A stretch of 46,553 bases of DNA, taken from contig CAIWAN010000049.1 in the NCBI GenBank assembly GCA_903910705.1, forward strand, positions 1-46,553, given 5' to 3'. The stretch is from an uncultured Candidatus Marinamargulisbacteria bacterium (GTDB lineage: Bacteria; Margulisbacteria; Riflemargulisbacteria; GWF2-35-9). Shown here one piece after another: positions 1 to 6,971 of the stretch (position 1 is its first letter; each line of letters begins with the position of its first letter). The position numbers were made by a program, and so were the translations under genes. A model generated the notes under the pieces. That model was given only the letters and a program-made list of their open reading frames with translations, had not been told where the DNA came from and made no database searches.

Positions 1-123
1 TTAGAGGTATGTGATTTACCCCTAAAAAATTTTGGGGGCCTTTGCCCGCTGTCAAGTGCTTTTATCTCGTTGTTTGTCTGCGCTCAAGCCCATTTAGCTC
101 TCCGGTTTTACTCATCTACCCGA

Positions 124-327
124 CTAAATTTTATGCGCCCGATGCGCAGATTTTCTTAGCCATGTGTCATCGATCTTGTCTACCAGAATAGCCAAGTCGA
201 TATCACTATCTGGGCGTTGGGTACCATTTGAATACGAACCGAAAAGAAACACCTCTTTCGGATGAATATAGTTTTCGATAAGCAGCTTGTACTTTCTTGC
301 AATGTCTATAATAGTTGCTTGATCCAC
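124..327 (-). pseudogene. Truncated MNT-type nucleotidyltransferase (HEPN partner)
   Basis: A 67-residue minimal nucleotidyltransferase of the MNT family. It has the GSYSNG...SDID signature: G30-S31, then the metal-binding pair D42 and D44. The protein stops soon after DxD, whereas the intact homologue at 36937-37239 is 100 residues and carries the later acidic strand (residues RIEPILLD) that usually supplies the third carboxylate. No continuation of that strand was found in any frame of the remaining minus-strand DNA down to base 1, so this copy is probably decayed. Its start overlaps the end of the upstream HEPN gene by 22 bases, as in the intact pair. In the family the MNT protein is an antitoxin that AMPylates or binds its HEPN partner; activity of this copy is doubtful. 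Confidence 0.6.
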
Positions 328-695
328 TGAAGCAGCTCCTTTGTTTCGTCAATCATTGTCCTGCACGTTTTCAGGTCAAGCGATTTGGCCAAAACATCTT
401 TTGTACTGGGATATCTTGCTTCAATATTGAGAGGGTTTAACCTGCTTAGCAACCCGGCATGATCGTCACTAAACTTTTCAAGCAGGCCTGCTTTTTCTGC
501 TAGATTTAACAGATTGTGTGTATACGGTGGAAATTCATCAGAAATTGAACAAATAGCAGCCTTTAGCGACTTCTCAATGACTTGTTGACACATAAACCCA
601 ACGTATAAATATCGGCGGCCATCCAACATCACGTTTGCTGTTTCGATGTCATAGTCGGCAAGATCTAACCAGTAACTTACTTTGGGATTGCTCAT
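306..695 (-). CDS. HEPN-domain protein (HEPN-MNT pair, copy 1)
   Basis: All-helical HEPN protein of about 129 residues. Shared with the copy at 36566-36958 are YW near the N-terminus, RYLYVGFMC, PPYTH and the block PLNIEARYPS; overall roughly half the residues match by eye. ATG at 695 is chosen; a GTG two codons upstream (701) is also possible. The downstream MNT gene starts inside its 3' end. HEPN proteins next to MNT proteins are often toxin RNases with an R-x4-6-H motif. I do not see that motif with correct spacing in either copy, so the RNase role is uncertain and this may belong to the non-catalytic HEPN group. The base composition is AT-richer than the housekeeping genes, in keeping with an accessory gene. 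Confidence 0.75.
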   Translation of the reverse strand: MSNPKVSYWLDLADYDIETANVMLDGRRYLYVGFMCQQVIEKSLKAAICSISDEFPPYTHNLLNLAEKAGLLEKFSDDHAGLLSRLNPLNIEARYPSTKDVLAKSLDLKTCRTMIDETKELLQWIKQLL

Positions 696-738
696 AATCA
701 CTCTAAACTTAGCATTATTTTAAGAATGAAGTCAATGC

Positions 739-773
739 GACCTCTCCCCCGTCCCCTCTCCTAAAGGAGAAGG
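739..773. repeat. Dispersed GC-rich repeat, copy 1
   Basis: A 35-base element beginning GACCTCTCCCCCGTCC and ending CCTAAAGGAGAAGG. It is identical to 1411-1445 and similar to 2061-2095. The core CTCCTAAAGGAG is self-complementary. All three copies lie between genes and just outside the ends of coding regions. Confidence 0.8.
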
Positions 774-789
774 AGGGGAAATTGGAAGA

Positions 790-1325
790 TGCGCCGACGG
801 ATATTTCCTCGCGATCTCATCCCAACGGATGTTTGTTCCCATGTAGGGATGCATTTCATAGCCTGCTTCTATTCTTAAATCAAAGAGAGACGCTCATTGC
901 CGTGTCCCTCTTTGAAACTCCCAGGCTAGTCAGAGGCAAAGACTCGTTTCGTTATCCTTGGGAAGAATTGCGGCTACCCCTCAGACGGGGAGCCAATATC
1001 CGCAATTCTTCGACAGGCTAATCTCAACTCAAACATTCGCCTCTGACGAAAACTATTCTCCCCTGTCCATCGAGAATGATTGAAGAGAGCCCCTCTTCAA
1101 CAATTAAGGAAATGAGAGCTGGTTAATTCATAGATTGGGCTTAAAAGCTCCGATTCAGTTTAGGGAAGAATTTGAGAAACAGAAAGCCTTAATTTGTGCT
1201 TGATTAATTGGGGGCAATACATAAGGATTTTCCCTGCATTTACTTTCCATCGAGAATGATCGAAACGAGATTTCCCTGTAGAAAAGACGAAAAGGGACCC
1301 TGTTTTCAGGCCCTTTGAGTTTTTT
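790..1325 (+). ncRNA. Candidate large structured RNA ending in a terminator hairpin
   Basis: The 780-base gap between the HEPN gene and the RelE-like gene has no convincing ORF but is full of nested complementary segments. Visible helices: TAGCCTG 859-865 with 922-928, enclosing CAAAGAG.GAC 881-891 with 904-914; GTCAGAGGC 929-937 with 1039-1047, enclosing GAAGAATTGCGG 962-973 with 1000-1011 and, inside it, CCCC 977-980 with 987-990; ATTCTC 1055-1060 with 1072-1077; TTGAAGAG 1080-1087 with 1093-1100. The series ends at a terminator-like hairpin with a T run at 1291-1325, which fixes the strand as plus. No match to RNase P, tmRNA, SRP or 6S signatures was recognised. The 5' end is a guess. A cluster of decayed palindromic repeats is the main alternative. 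Confidence 0.35.
1291..1325 (+). terminator. Rho-independent terminator-like hairpin
   Basis: AAAGGG (1291-1296) pairs with CCCTTT (1311-1316); after a 2-base bulge CCTG (1299-1302) pairs with CAGG (1307-1310) around a TTTT loop. Three bases later comes a run of six T (1320-1325). No protein gene lies upstream on the plus strand, so if functional it ends a noncoding transcript. Confidence 0.55.
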
Positions 1326-1410
1326 CCCAAGGGAAACGAAGTAAGCCTTCTCGATGGAATAGGCGGGGTGAAGGGGGGGGGCTATGAGCCCCCTTCGATA
1401 AAGACAATGA

Positions 1411-1445
1411 GACCTCTCCCCCGTCCCCTCTCCTAAAGGAGAAGG
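1411..1445. repeat. Dispersed GC-rich repeat, copy 2
   Basis: Identical over 35 bases to 739-773. It follows a strong hairpin at 1377-1393 (GGGGGCT / AGCCCCC around ATG) and lies just downstream of the RelE-like gene, which ends at 1481 on the minus strand. Confidence 0.8.
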
Positions 1446-1480
1446 GAGTAAGGCACGACCAGATGAATGAGAGAAAAATC

Positions 1481-1747
1481 CTAGATTTTCTTGTAAACGT
1501 CACCACGTTTATCAATGAGAAGAATCCCTACTCGTTTGTTATTTTTATCGATGTCATAAATGACTCGATAGCCACCGATTCGGTATCGATAGAGGTCTTT
1601 TGACTTAAGATATTTGATGTCTTTACCTCGAAAAGGGTTTTGTTCGAGTTGTTCAAAACAAGTACCTAGCTGCAAAGCCAATTCTGGTGAACAGGATTTA
1701 AAGAATTTTGCTGATTTGGACTGCAAAATAACGTCGAACCTATCCAC
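1481..1747 (-). CDS. RelE/ParE-superfamily toxin
   Basis: An 88-residue protein with the RelE fold pattern: an N-terminal helical hairpin (MDRFDVILQ...KFFKSC) followed by the strand series YRYRIGGYRVIYDI and a C-terminal VGILLIDKRGDVYKK. The family cleaves mRNA at the ribosome or, in the ParE branch, inhibits gyrase; which applies cannot be told here. The preceding antitoxin gene overlaps it by 8 bases, the normal antitoxin-then-toxin order. Length is typical. Confidence 0.85.
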   Translation of the reverse strand: MDRFDVILQSKSAKFFKSCSPELALQLGTCFEQLEQNPFRGKDIKYLKSKDLYRYRIGGYRVIYDIDKNNKRVGILLIDKRGDVYKKI

Positions 1748-1973
1748 GTTTTATGTCTCTCCAGTTAGTTCCTTTCCCATCATAGAAGGCTTTCCGTTGG
1801 GCTTCAATTTCGGCCGATTGTTCTGAGCTAAACGAGTCTTGGAGCTTGTCTATCAATGTTTCACGAATCACCGCAGACATCGACTTGTACTCAATCTGAG
1901 AAAAATGCTTGAGTTGTGTATAAATATCGAGAGGCAACCGAACGAGCACTTCTTTATTCATGGTTTTTACCAT
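1740..1973 (-). CDS. Ribbon-helix-helix antitoxin
   Basis: About 77 residues. The N-terminal part (KEVLVRLPLDIYTQLKHFSQ, then SMSAVIRETL) matches ribbon-helix-helix DNA-binding domains, with the strand VLVRLP reading the DNA and two helices after it. The C-terminal tail is charged and probably wraps the RelE-like toxin encoded just downstream. A TTG at 1985 could extend it by four codons, but a GGAGG ribosome site lies inside that extension, 5 bases before ATG 1973, so I use 1973. Such antitoxins repress their own operon. Confidence 0.85.
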   Translation of the reverse strand: MVKTMNKEVLVRLPLDIYTQLKHFSQIEYKSMSAVIRETLIDKLQDSFSSEQSAEIEAQRKAFYDGKGTNWRDIKRG

Positions 1974-2060
1974 TTCATCCTCCAATCGATGTGATATACA
2001 TTATATGCCACATAGATATCGATATCAAACATGAAAATGGGTACAACACATGAAAAATGC

Positions 2061-2095
2061 GACCTCTCCACCACCCCCTCTCCTAAAGGCGAAGG
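2061..2095. repeat. Dispersed GC-rich repeat, copy 3
   Basis: A diverged copy of the element at 739-773, with the same start GACCTCTCC and the same CTCTCCTAAAGG core. It ends 6 bases before the queC stop codon region on the minus strand, so it would be transcribed at the end of the queC message. Confidence 0.7.
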
Positions 2096-2101
2096 GGGAA
2101 T

Positions 2102-2761
2102 TTATTGTAAGAGCGGATCGGGGATGCCGGCGGCGAAAAAGCCTTTAGCGCGGAGTTGGCAAGCGGGACACTCGCCACACGGGGGGCGTTTGCCTTCGTA
2201 GCAGGTGTGCGAATCGGCCAACCAATCTAAGACACCGAGTTTAACGGCCAACTCGACGGTTTTCTTTTTGTCGAAATAAATAAGCGGGGTGTGGATGACG
2301 AACGGAAAATCCATCCCAAGACGAAGCGTTTCTTGCAAGGATTTGATGGTATTGCCCCGACAATCAGGGTAGCCACTGTAGTCGACTTGGGAAACACCAA
2401 TGACGATGTTGGGGGTTTTACTTTGGTAGACCGCTGCTGCCGCGAGCGTCACAAACAACAAATTACGTCCCGGCACAAAGGTTGTCGGAAGGCCATTGTC
2501 TTCGTTGATCTCGATCACCGAGTCTTGGATCATCGCGTTATGGCTAAGGGTTGAAAGGAGCGACAAATCAAGGATACGATGAGGCACCTCGGCCCGAGCC
2601 GCAATACGCGTGGCACACTCTAACTCGACCCGATGACGTTGACCATAGTCGAAGCTGATGGCCGAGACGGTCTTGAATTGTTGTTTGGCCCAACCGAGCG
2701 CCGTTGTACTATCTTGGCCCCCACTGAGCAAAACCACCGCCGCGTCTTTATTCACTTGCAT
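2102..2761 (-). CDS. queC: 7-cyano-7-deazaguanine synthase QueC
   Basis: The 219-residue enzyme makes preQ0 from 7-carboxy-7-deazaguanine, ammonia and ATP, a late step before queuosine in tRNA. The PP-loop SGGQDS sits at residues 13-18 and the zinc site is C187, C195, C198 and C201 in the CYEG...PPCGECPAC block. FDYGQRH and GVSQVDYSGYPDCR are also family blocks. Length is normal. It lies 42 bases downstream of the GH13 gene on the same strand and could share its transcript. No other queuosine gene (queD, queE, queF) is in the window. Confidence 0.96.
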   Translation of the reverse strand: MQVNKDAAVVLLSGGQDSTTALGWAKQQFKTVSAISFDYGQRHRVELECATRIAARAEVPHRILDLSLLSTLSHNAMIQDSVIEINEDNGLPTTFVPGRNLLFVTLAAAAVYQSKTPNIVIGVSQVDYSGYPDCRGNTIKSLQETLRLGMDFPFVIHTPLIYFDKKKTVELAVKLGVLDWLADSHTCYEGKRPPCGECPACQLRAKGFFAAGIPDPLLQ

Positions 2762-2803
2762 ATTAAGAGTTTACTGGATTGGCGATCTTGGTGCAAGTTA
2801 AAG

Positions 2804-4105
2804 TTAAGAACATGAAAGGACCAATATCTTGCCCCATGATGGGTACAAGGTAAACGGCTGGTTGGCCTCGATACTCTCGTCGTTATTAAGCACATCGAGA
2901 TACGTCCCTGACAATCCGCGGGCAGAAAGGGATTCCTGTACCGGATGATCGGCCATATTTAGCAAAATAATGACAACGGACGTCCCTGTTTGTCGAATAA
3001 AGCCGAACTGTTCACTCGCAACAAATAATTGACGATAATCCCCTGTTGAAAGAACATCAAAACGCTGACGAAGCGCGATGAGTTTTTTGATAAACGCATA
3101 TTGGGGCGAGCCTTGAACGGTGGCCGAAATAGCCTCGATATCGACTATCGGTCGTAGCGCATGGTCATCATGCATCCCCTTTTTGCCCTCTATCCCCCAC
3201 TCGCCTCCATAGTAAATGGACGGAGTGCCCGGCATCGTAAACAACAGCAAATATAAGGGATAAAGATGTCGCGCCTCGTGTAACGTACTGGCGATCCGAT
3301 CCACATCATGATTGTCCACGAAGTTTAATAACCTTTGACCTTGGTAAAGACCGTGCTCTCCAAAAAGACGATTCAAGGAAAAGGCGATCTCGAAAAAGTT
3401 TCGATCATTGAAGCTCGAAAAGAGTCCTTTGTAACATTCGTAATTGGTTACACTATTCATATCCAATAGAAACGGGCGATAGTCACCATGAATGGCCTCG
3501 CCGACAATGAAAAAATCGGGATCGATGGCCGTACAGATGGCTTTCAACTCTCGAACAAACGCTGGCAACAAGGAATACCCTACATCAAGCCGCAACCCTT
3601 TTATCCCCCACTGGTGCATCCATTGCCGAACCGCACCAAAGAGATGGTCTCGTAGCGATTGATTTTGAAGATTGAGTTTTACCAGAGAATCGTGCCCTTC
3701 CCAATTCTCATAGCTCAAGGCATCGCCATACCCATTATTTTGATCGAACCGAAGAAAGAACCAATCTGCATAGAGCGAACTTTTACGATTTTTAAGGACA
3801 TCCTGAAAAGCGAAGAAGTCGCGCCCAACATGGTGGAAGACGGCATCAAGCAGGATGTCGAGTCCCTTTGCTTTCAAATCCTTAGCGACCCGCTCAAACA
3901 TCGCGTTATCCCCCAGACGAGGGTCAAGGTGATAATAGTCAACGATATCATATCCATGAGACATCGACGTCAAGACAGGACCAAGCAACACCGTGTTAAC
4001 CCCTAATTGTTGAAGGTATTCGCCCCAAGCGGCCCACACTGACGGGGCACTAGATCCCCCCATCGCTCCAAGTGGAAAAAGATGATAGATGATTCGCCCA
4101 GTCAT
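2804..4105 (-). CDS. GH13 alpha-amylase-family glycosidase
   Basis: A 433-residue (beta/alpha)8-barrel enzyme acting on alpha-glucans or related sugars. The four GH13 regions are present: D87-A-V-F-H-H (I), GLRLD with nucleophile D174 (II), VGEAIH with acid/base E203 (III) and FVDNHD ending at D267 (IV). Residues after about 355 form a beta-sheet domain C. No signal peptide is seen, so it is probably cytoplasmic and may act on glycogen, maltodextrin or trehalose. The exact substrate cannot be read from sequence. Its ATG overlaps the tetR stop (ATGA, 4102-4105), so it is translationally coupled to the regulator, an unusual partner for an efflux repressor. Confidence 0.9.
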   Translation of the reverse strand: MTGRIIYHLFPLGAMGGSSAPSVWAAWGEYLQQLGVNTVLLGPVLTSMSHGYDIVDYYHLDPRLGDNAMFERVAKDLKAKGLDILLDAVFHHVGRDFFAFQDVLKNRKSSLYADWFFLRFDQNNGYGDALSYENWEGHDSLVKLNLQNQSLRDHLFGAVRQWMHQWGIKGLRLDVGYSLLPAFVRELKAICTAIDPDFFIVGEAIHGDYRPFLLDMNSVTNYECYKGLFSSFNDRNFFEIAFSLNRLFGEHGLYQGQRLLNFVDNHDVDRIASTLHEARHLYPLYLLLFTMPGTPSIYYGGEWGIEGKKGMHDDHALRPIVDIEAISATVQGSPQYAFIKKLIALRQRFDVLSTGDYRQLFVASEQFGFIRQTGTSVVIILLNMADHPVQESLSARGLSGTYLDVLNNDESIEANQPFTLYPSWGKILVLSCS

Positions 4106-4674
4106 AGCGCGTAAATCCCGTTCATATACTGCTTGCCGACCGAAACAACAAAGGAACCGCTCATCTGAAACTCGCTATTTAACAAGGAAAGCCCGTAATG
4201 ATTGAGAAGCCCTAATAGCGCATTGACGAGGAAGAGCTCATGCCCTTTGATGTTGCCATGGCCTGAACCCGCACAGATAAACAAATTCAAAAGAATGTCT
4301 TTCACCTTTTGAGCAAAGGGCGCCATTAATTCGAAGGTCCGATTGGCTTTTGGCGAAAAAATCAGGGCCAAGTAAAGTCGAAAATATAGCTCGTTTTGAA
4401 GAACGAACGTTAAATAGGTTTGAATGAGTTGCTCGATCGATCGAACCAAGTCGCCGTCATATTGAGTGGCCTTTTTAAGTTCGCGCTCAAAATCAAAGAA
4501 TCGAGGCTCGATGATCGCCATCAGCAACCCCTCTTTGCTGCCAAAGTAGTGATAAAGCGTGGGCTTGGTGACCCCTGCCTGACAAACGATCTCAGCAACA
4601 CCCACCGCCTCATACCCTCGGTGAGCAAAGAGATCCAAGGCCGTTTTGAGTAGATTATCTTTATTTTCCATCAT
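4102..4674 (-). CDS. TetR/AcrR-family transcriptional repressor
   Basis: 190 residues. The N-terminal DNA-binding domain has the classic helix-turn-helix at about residues 23-45 (VGVAEIVCQAGVTKPTLYHYF, given here from its start V24). The rest is a helical ligand-binding and dimer domain. It is divergent from the tolC-macAB operon, and a perfect palindrome lies between the two (4685-4700), so it probably represses both itself and the pump. The start can be ATG 4674 or the next ATG 4671. The inducer is unknown. Confidence 0.93.
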   Translation of the reverse strand: MMENKDNLLKTALDLFAHRGYEAVGVAEIVCQAGVTKPTLYHYFGSKEGLLMAIIEPRFFDFERELKKATQYDGDLVRSIEQLIQTYLTFVLQNELYFRLYLALIFSPKANRTFELMAPFAQKVKDILLNLFICAGSGHGNIKGHELFLVNALLGLLNHYGLSLLNSEFQMSGSFVVSVGKQYMNGIYAL

Positions 4675-4684
4675 GCGCCCATCG

Positions 4685-4700
4685 TATACCGTTCGGTATA
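4685..4700. promoter_or_regulatory. Probable TetR operator palindrome
   Basis: TATACCG-TT-CGGTATA is a perfect inverted repeat (7+2+7) in the 102-base gap between divergent tetR and tolC. It lies 10 bases upstream of the tetR start. TetR-family operators are palindromes of this kind placed in divergent intergenic regions. Binding is inferred from position and symmetry. Confidence 0.7.
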
Positions 4701-4760
4701 GTCCGTCAAGAGGCTACGATTAAAGTCAGTTCTTTTGGGAACTTTAACCTTCTTCTGTAT

Positions 4761-4769
4761 TGTTATATA
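4761..4769 (+). promoter_or_regulatory. Extended -10 box for the tolC-macAB operon
   Basis: TGTTATATA fits an extended -10 (TGn then TATAAT-like) and lies 7 bases before ATG 4777. A second candidate, TAGAAT at 4773-4778, lies 7 bases before ATG 4786. No good -35 was seen. Either reading gives a nearly leaderless message. Confidence 0.4.
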
Positions 4770-4776
4770 AGATAGA

Positions 4777-6027
4777 ATGAACACAATGAGACGATTTACA
4801 TTATGCCTTGGACTATTATTGGGACTGTCCTTCAGTGCCACTAGCCCAACGATATATTCCTTTAACGATCTATGGACGATGGCCCTCTCCAATAATGTGG
4901 GACTTCGTATTCAAGCCGAGAAAGTCATTCAAGCCAACAGCGATATTACCCTTGCCAAGAGTGCATTGGCGCCTGCGGTCGATCTCGGAGGCAGCCTTCG
5001 AAGTAGCGTCACTTCATCAGGCCTAAAACCCACGGCTGGCCTTTCTCTCAGCGCGTCCCTGCCTCTCTATGATGCAGGTCGACTCGGCAGCAAAGTAGAG
5101 GCCTCGACGCTTTCCAAAAAAATGGCGGACATTCAAGCGCATACAACCCTCGTTGACATTGGCTATTCCCTTAAGGTTCAGGCCCTAGAACTCCTTCGCC
5201 AAGTCAAGCTCCTCGACCTTAATCAGCTCGTCGTCAATCGTCGACAACAGCAAGTCGATCTGGTTCGGCTGCGCTACAAAGCGGGTCTAGAAAATATCGG
5301 CTCGGTTTACACGACCGAAGTCAACTTGACCGTATCACAAGAAGAACGAAAAACGATCCTTCGAAAGATCAACGAACAACAAGAAGCGCTTCGAGCCATG
5401 GCCGGCCTGCCTGCTTCTGCCCCCTTTACGGTCTCACTGAATACCGCAACGCCCACCACGCTGGCACCCCCTTCTGAAACCATACTGAGTCAGCATGACC
5501 GATTAACCTTAAAAACCATAAGCCTTGAACAAGCCAAACTGGACCTCGTTGCTGCCCAGTCAAGTCTTGCCCCGAAACTTAGCCTATCGGGCGGAGCCGA
5601 TGCGTCTCAGTCCCTCAGTACCGGCACATTCGACTCGAGTCTTTCGTTCGGCCTTTCTGCCCAATTCAGTTTGTTTGACGGCGGGGCAACGCTGGCTCAG
5701 ATCCAACGGTCGACCTCGATCATTCGAGAACGTGAACAATTACTTTTGCAAGAAAAGTCGACGCTTCAGAATGAAAGTCTTCAGGCCTTCAACGACTTAC
5801 AAGACGCGATAAGCACACGAATGACCAGTCAAAAATATCGAGAGGCCAATCAAGAAAGATCCATCATCGGCGATAAACGCTACAGCACAGGGTTTATCGA
5901 TTTTGATAGCTGGTTGCTTGTCGAGAATGAGCTGCTTCAATCTGAAAAAAATGAACTCAATGCCCAGATCAATGGCGCAGAAGCGTTTGCAAAGTGGCAA
6001 CAAATCCAAGGAGGTATTGCACCATGA
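4777..6027 (+). CDS. TolC-family outer-membrane efflux channel
   Basis: About 416 residues, beginning with a signal peptide (RRF, then LCLGLLLGLSFSA). Two repeated helical blocks of the outer-membrane efflux family follow, with long amphipathic helices near residues 130-200 and 320-400 and the barrel segments LDLGG-type SLRSSV and LSLSGGADAS. It forms the outer-membrane/periplasmic tunnel for the adaptor and ABC pump encoded next. The stop overlaps the adaptor ATG (ATGA at 6024). The start is ATG 4777 or ATG 4786; both give a working signal peptide. There is no classical ribosome site upstream, in keeping with a leaderless start. Confidence 0.9.
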   Translation: MNTMRRFTLCLGLLLGLSFSATSPTIYSFNDLWTMALSNNVGLRIQAEKVIQANSDITLAKSALAPAVDLGGSLRSSVTSSGLKPTAGLSLSASLPLYDAGRLGSKVEASTLSKKMADIQAHTTLVDIGYSLKVQALELLRQVKLLDLNQLVVNRRQQQVDLVRLRYKAGLENIGSVYTTEVNLTVSQEERKTILRKINEQQEALRAMAGLPASAPFTVSLNTATPTTLAPPSETILSQHDRLTLKTISLEQAKLDLVAAQSSLAPKLSLSGGADASQSLSTGTFDSSLSFGLSAQFSLFDGGATLAQIQRSTSIIREREQLLLQEKSTLQNESLQAFNDLQDAISTRMTSQKYREANQERSIIGDKRYSTGFIDFDSWLLVENELLQSEKNELNAQINGAEAFAKWQQIQGGIAP

Positions 6028-6971
6028 ATCTAAAAAAAGCCGGCCTTATCGTTGTCATTTTGTGTGTTGTCTTTTTCGGGTGGAAACTCACACATCCAAA
6101 GAAAGCCGTCGCCCCCCCCACGATCGTCAGTGCGAGCATCGGCACCCTCACGGATTCGATCGCTGCTAGCGGTATCGTCGAACCTCGAAATCGTGTCAGT
6201 GTGATGCCCCCGCTCAGTGGCCGCGTCGACAGCGTCACGGTGAGCGAAGGGGATTATGTTAAAAAGGGGCAAGTCTTAGCGTGGATGAGTTCGACCGACC
6301 GAGCGACGTTGCTAGATGCTGCGCTTAATGAAGGCCCCGCACGATATAAATATTGGGAAAAGGTCTATCAACCCACTCCGCTCATCGCTCCCATTAGTGG
6401 CTATATTATCGTTCGTGGAGTTGAAAACGGCCAAGCCGTTAATCCAAACAGTGCGGCGATGGTCATTGCGGATAAGTTGATCGTTCGCGCACAGATCGAT
6501 GAGACCGATATCGGACGTGTGAAACTGGGACAATCCGTTCGCATCGACCTTGATGCTTACCCTGCGCTCAAAGTGGCGGGGGTTGTCGACCACGTTTCGT
6601 ATGAATCCAAAAGTGTTAACAATGTGACGATCTATCAGGTCGAAGTGGTTCTTCGCAACATTCCTGCGATGTTCCGTTCTGGGATGAACGCCAATGTCAG
6701 CATCATTCGATCGATCCACAAGAATGTCCTGACCCTGCCCGAACAAGCGATCCAATATCGGAACGGGAAAACATTCGTTTTGGTCAAACAACCCAAAGGG
6801 GCTCGACCTAAAAAAGTTAAAACAGGGCTGAGTGAGAACGGCAACATCGAGATCCTTTCGGGGATCGCCACAACCGACAAGATCCTGATCCCAAGCGTTG
6901 AAGGCGCCTCGACCAAAAAGACGAACAATCCGTTCTTTAATCGTCCTGGCAGCAACCGAAAAACGCGATGA
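6024..6971 (+). CDS. MacA-like periplasmic adaptor (membrane fusion protein)
   Basis: 315 residues. A single N-terminal membrane anchor (AGLIVVILCVVFFGW) is followed by a lipoyl/barrel-sandwich half (SGRVDSVTVSEGDYVKKGQVLAWM), its second half (PLIAPISGYIIVRGVENGQAV) and beta-barrel domains. It links the TolC channel to the ABC pump. The segment between the lipoyl halves is only about 30 residues, far shorter than the long helical hairpin of E. coli MacA, so the contact with TolC must differ. The start ATG 6024 has AAGGAGGT at 6008-6015. The gene overlaps tolC and macB by 4 bases on each side (ATGA). Confidence 0.9.
   Translation: MNLKKAGLIVVILCVVFFGWKLTHPKKAVAPPTIVSASIGTLTDSIAASGIVEPRNRVSVMPPLSGRVDSVTVSEGDYVKKGQVLAWMSSTDRATLLDAALNEGPARYKYWEKVYQPTPLIAPISGYIIVRGVENGQAVNPNSAAMVIADKLIVRAQIDETDIGRVKLGQSVRIDLDAYPALKVAGVVDHVSYESKSVNNVTIYQVEVVLRNIPAMFRSGMNANVSIIRSIHKNVLTLPEQAIQYRNGKTFVLVKQPKGARPKKVKTGLSENGNIEILSGIATTDKILIPSVEGASTKKTNNPFFNRPGSNRKTR

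Noticed and set aside
1-123. Continuation of the MNT gene in another frame
   Set aside because: All three minus-strand frames were read by eye; none restores the missing acidic strand. A near-palindrome at 21-40 is the only structure noted.
782-1021. 79-residue ORF on the plus strand
   Set aside because: It runs through the paired segments of the putative RNA, has no ribosome site and no protein-like pattern.
1306-1515. 69-residue minus-strand ORF containing SLSLSKG
   Set aside because: It is translated palindromic repeat DNA; such peptides are common products of repeats.
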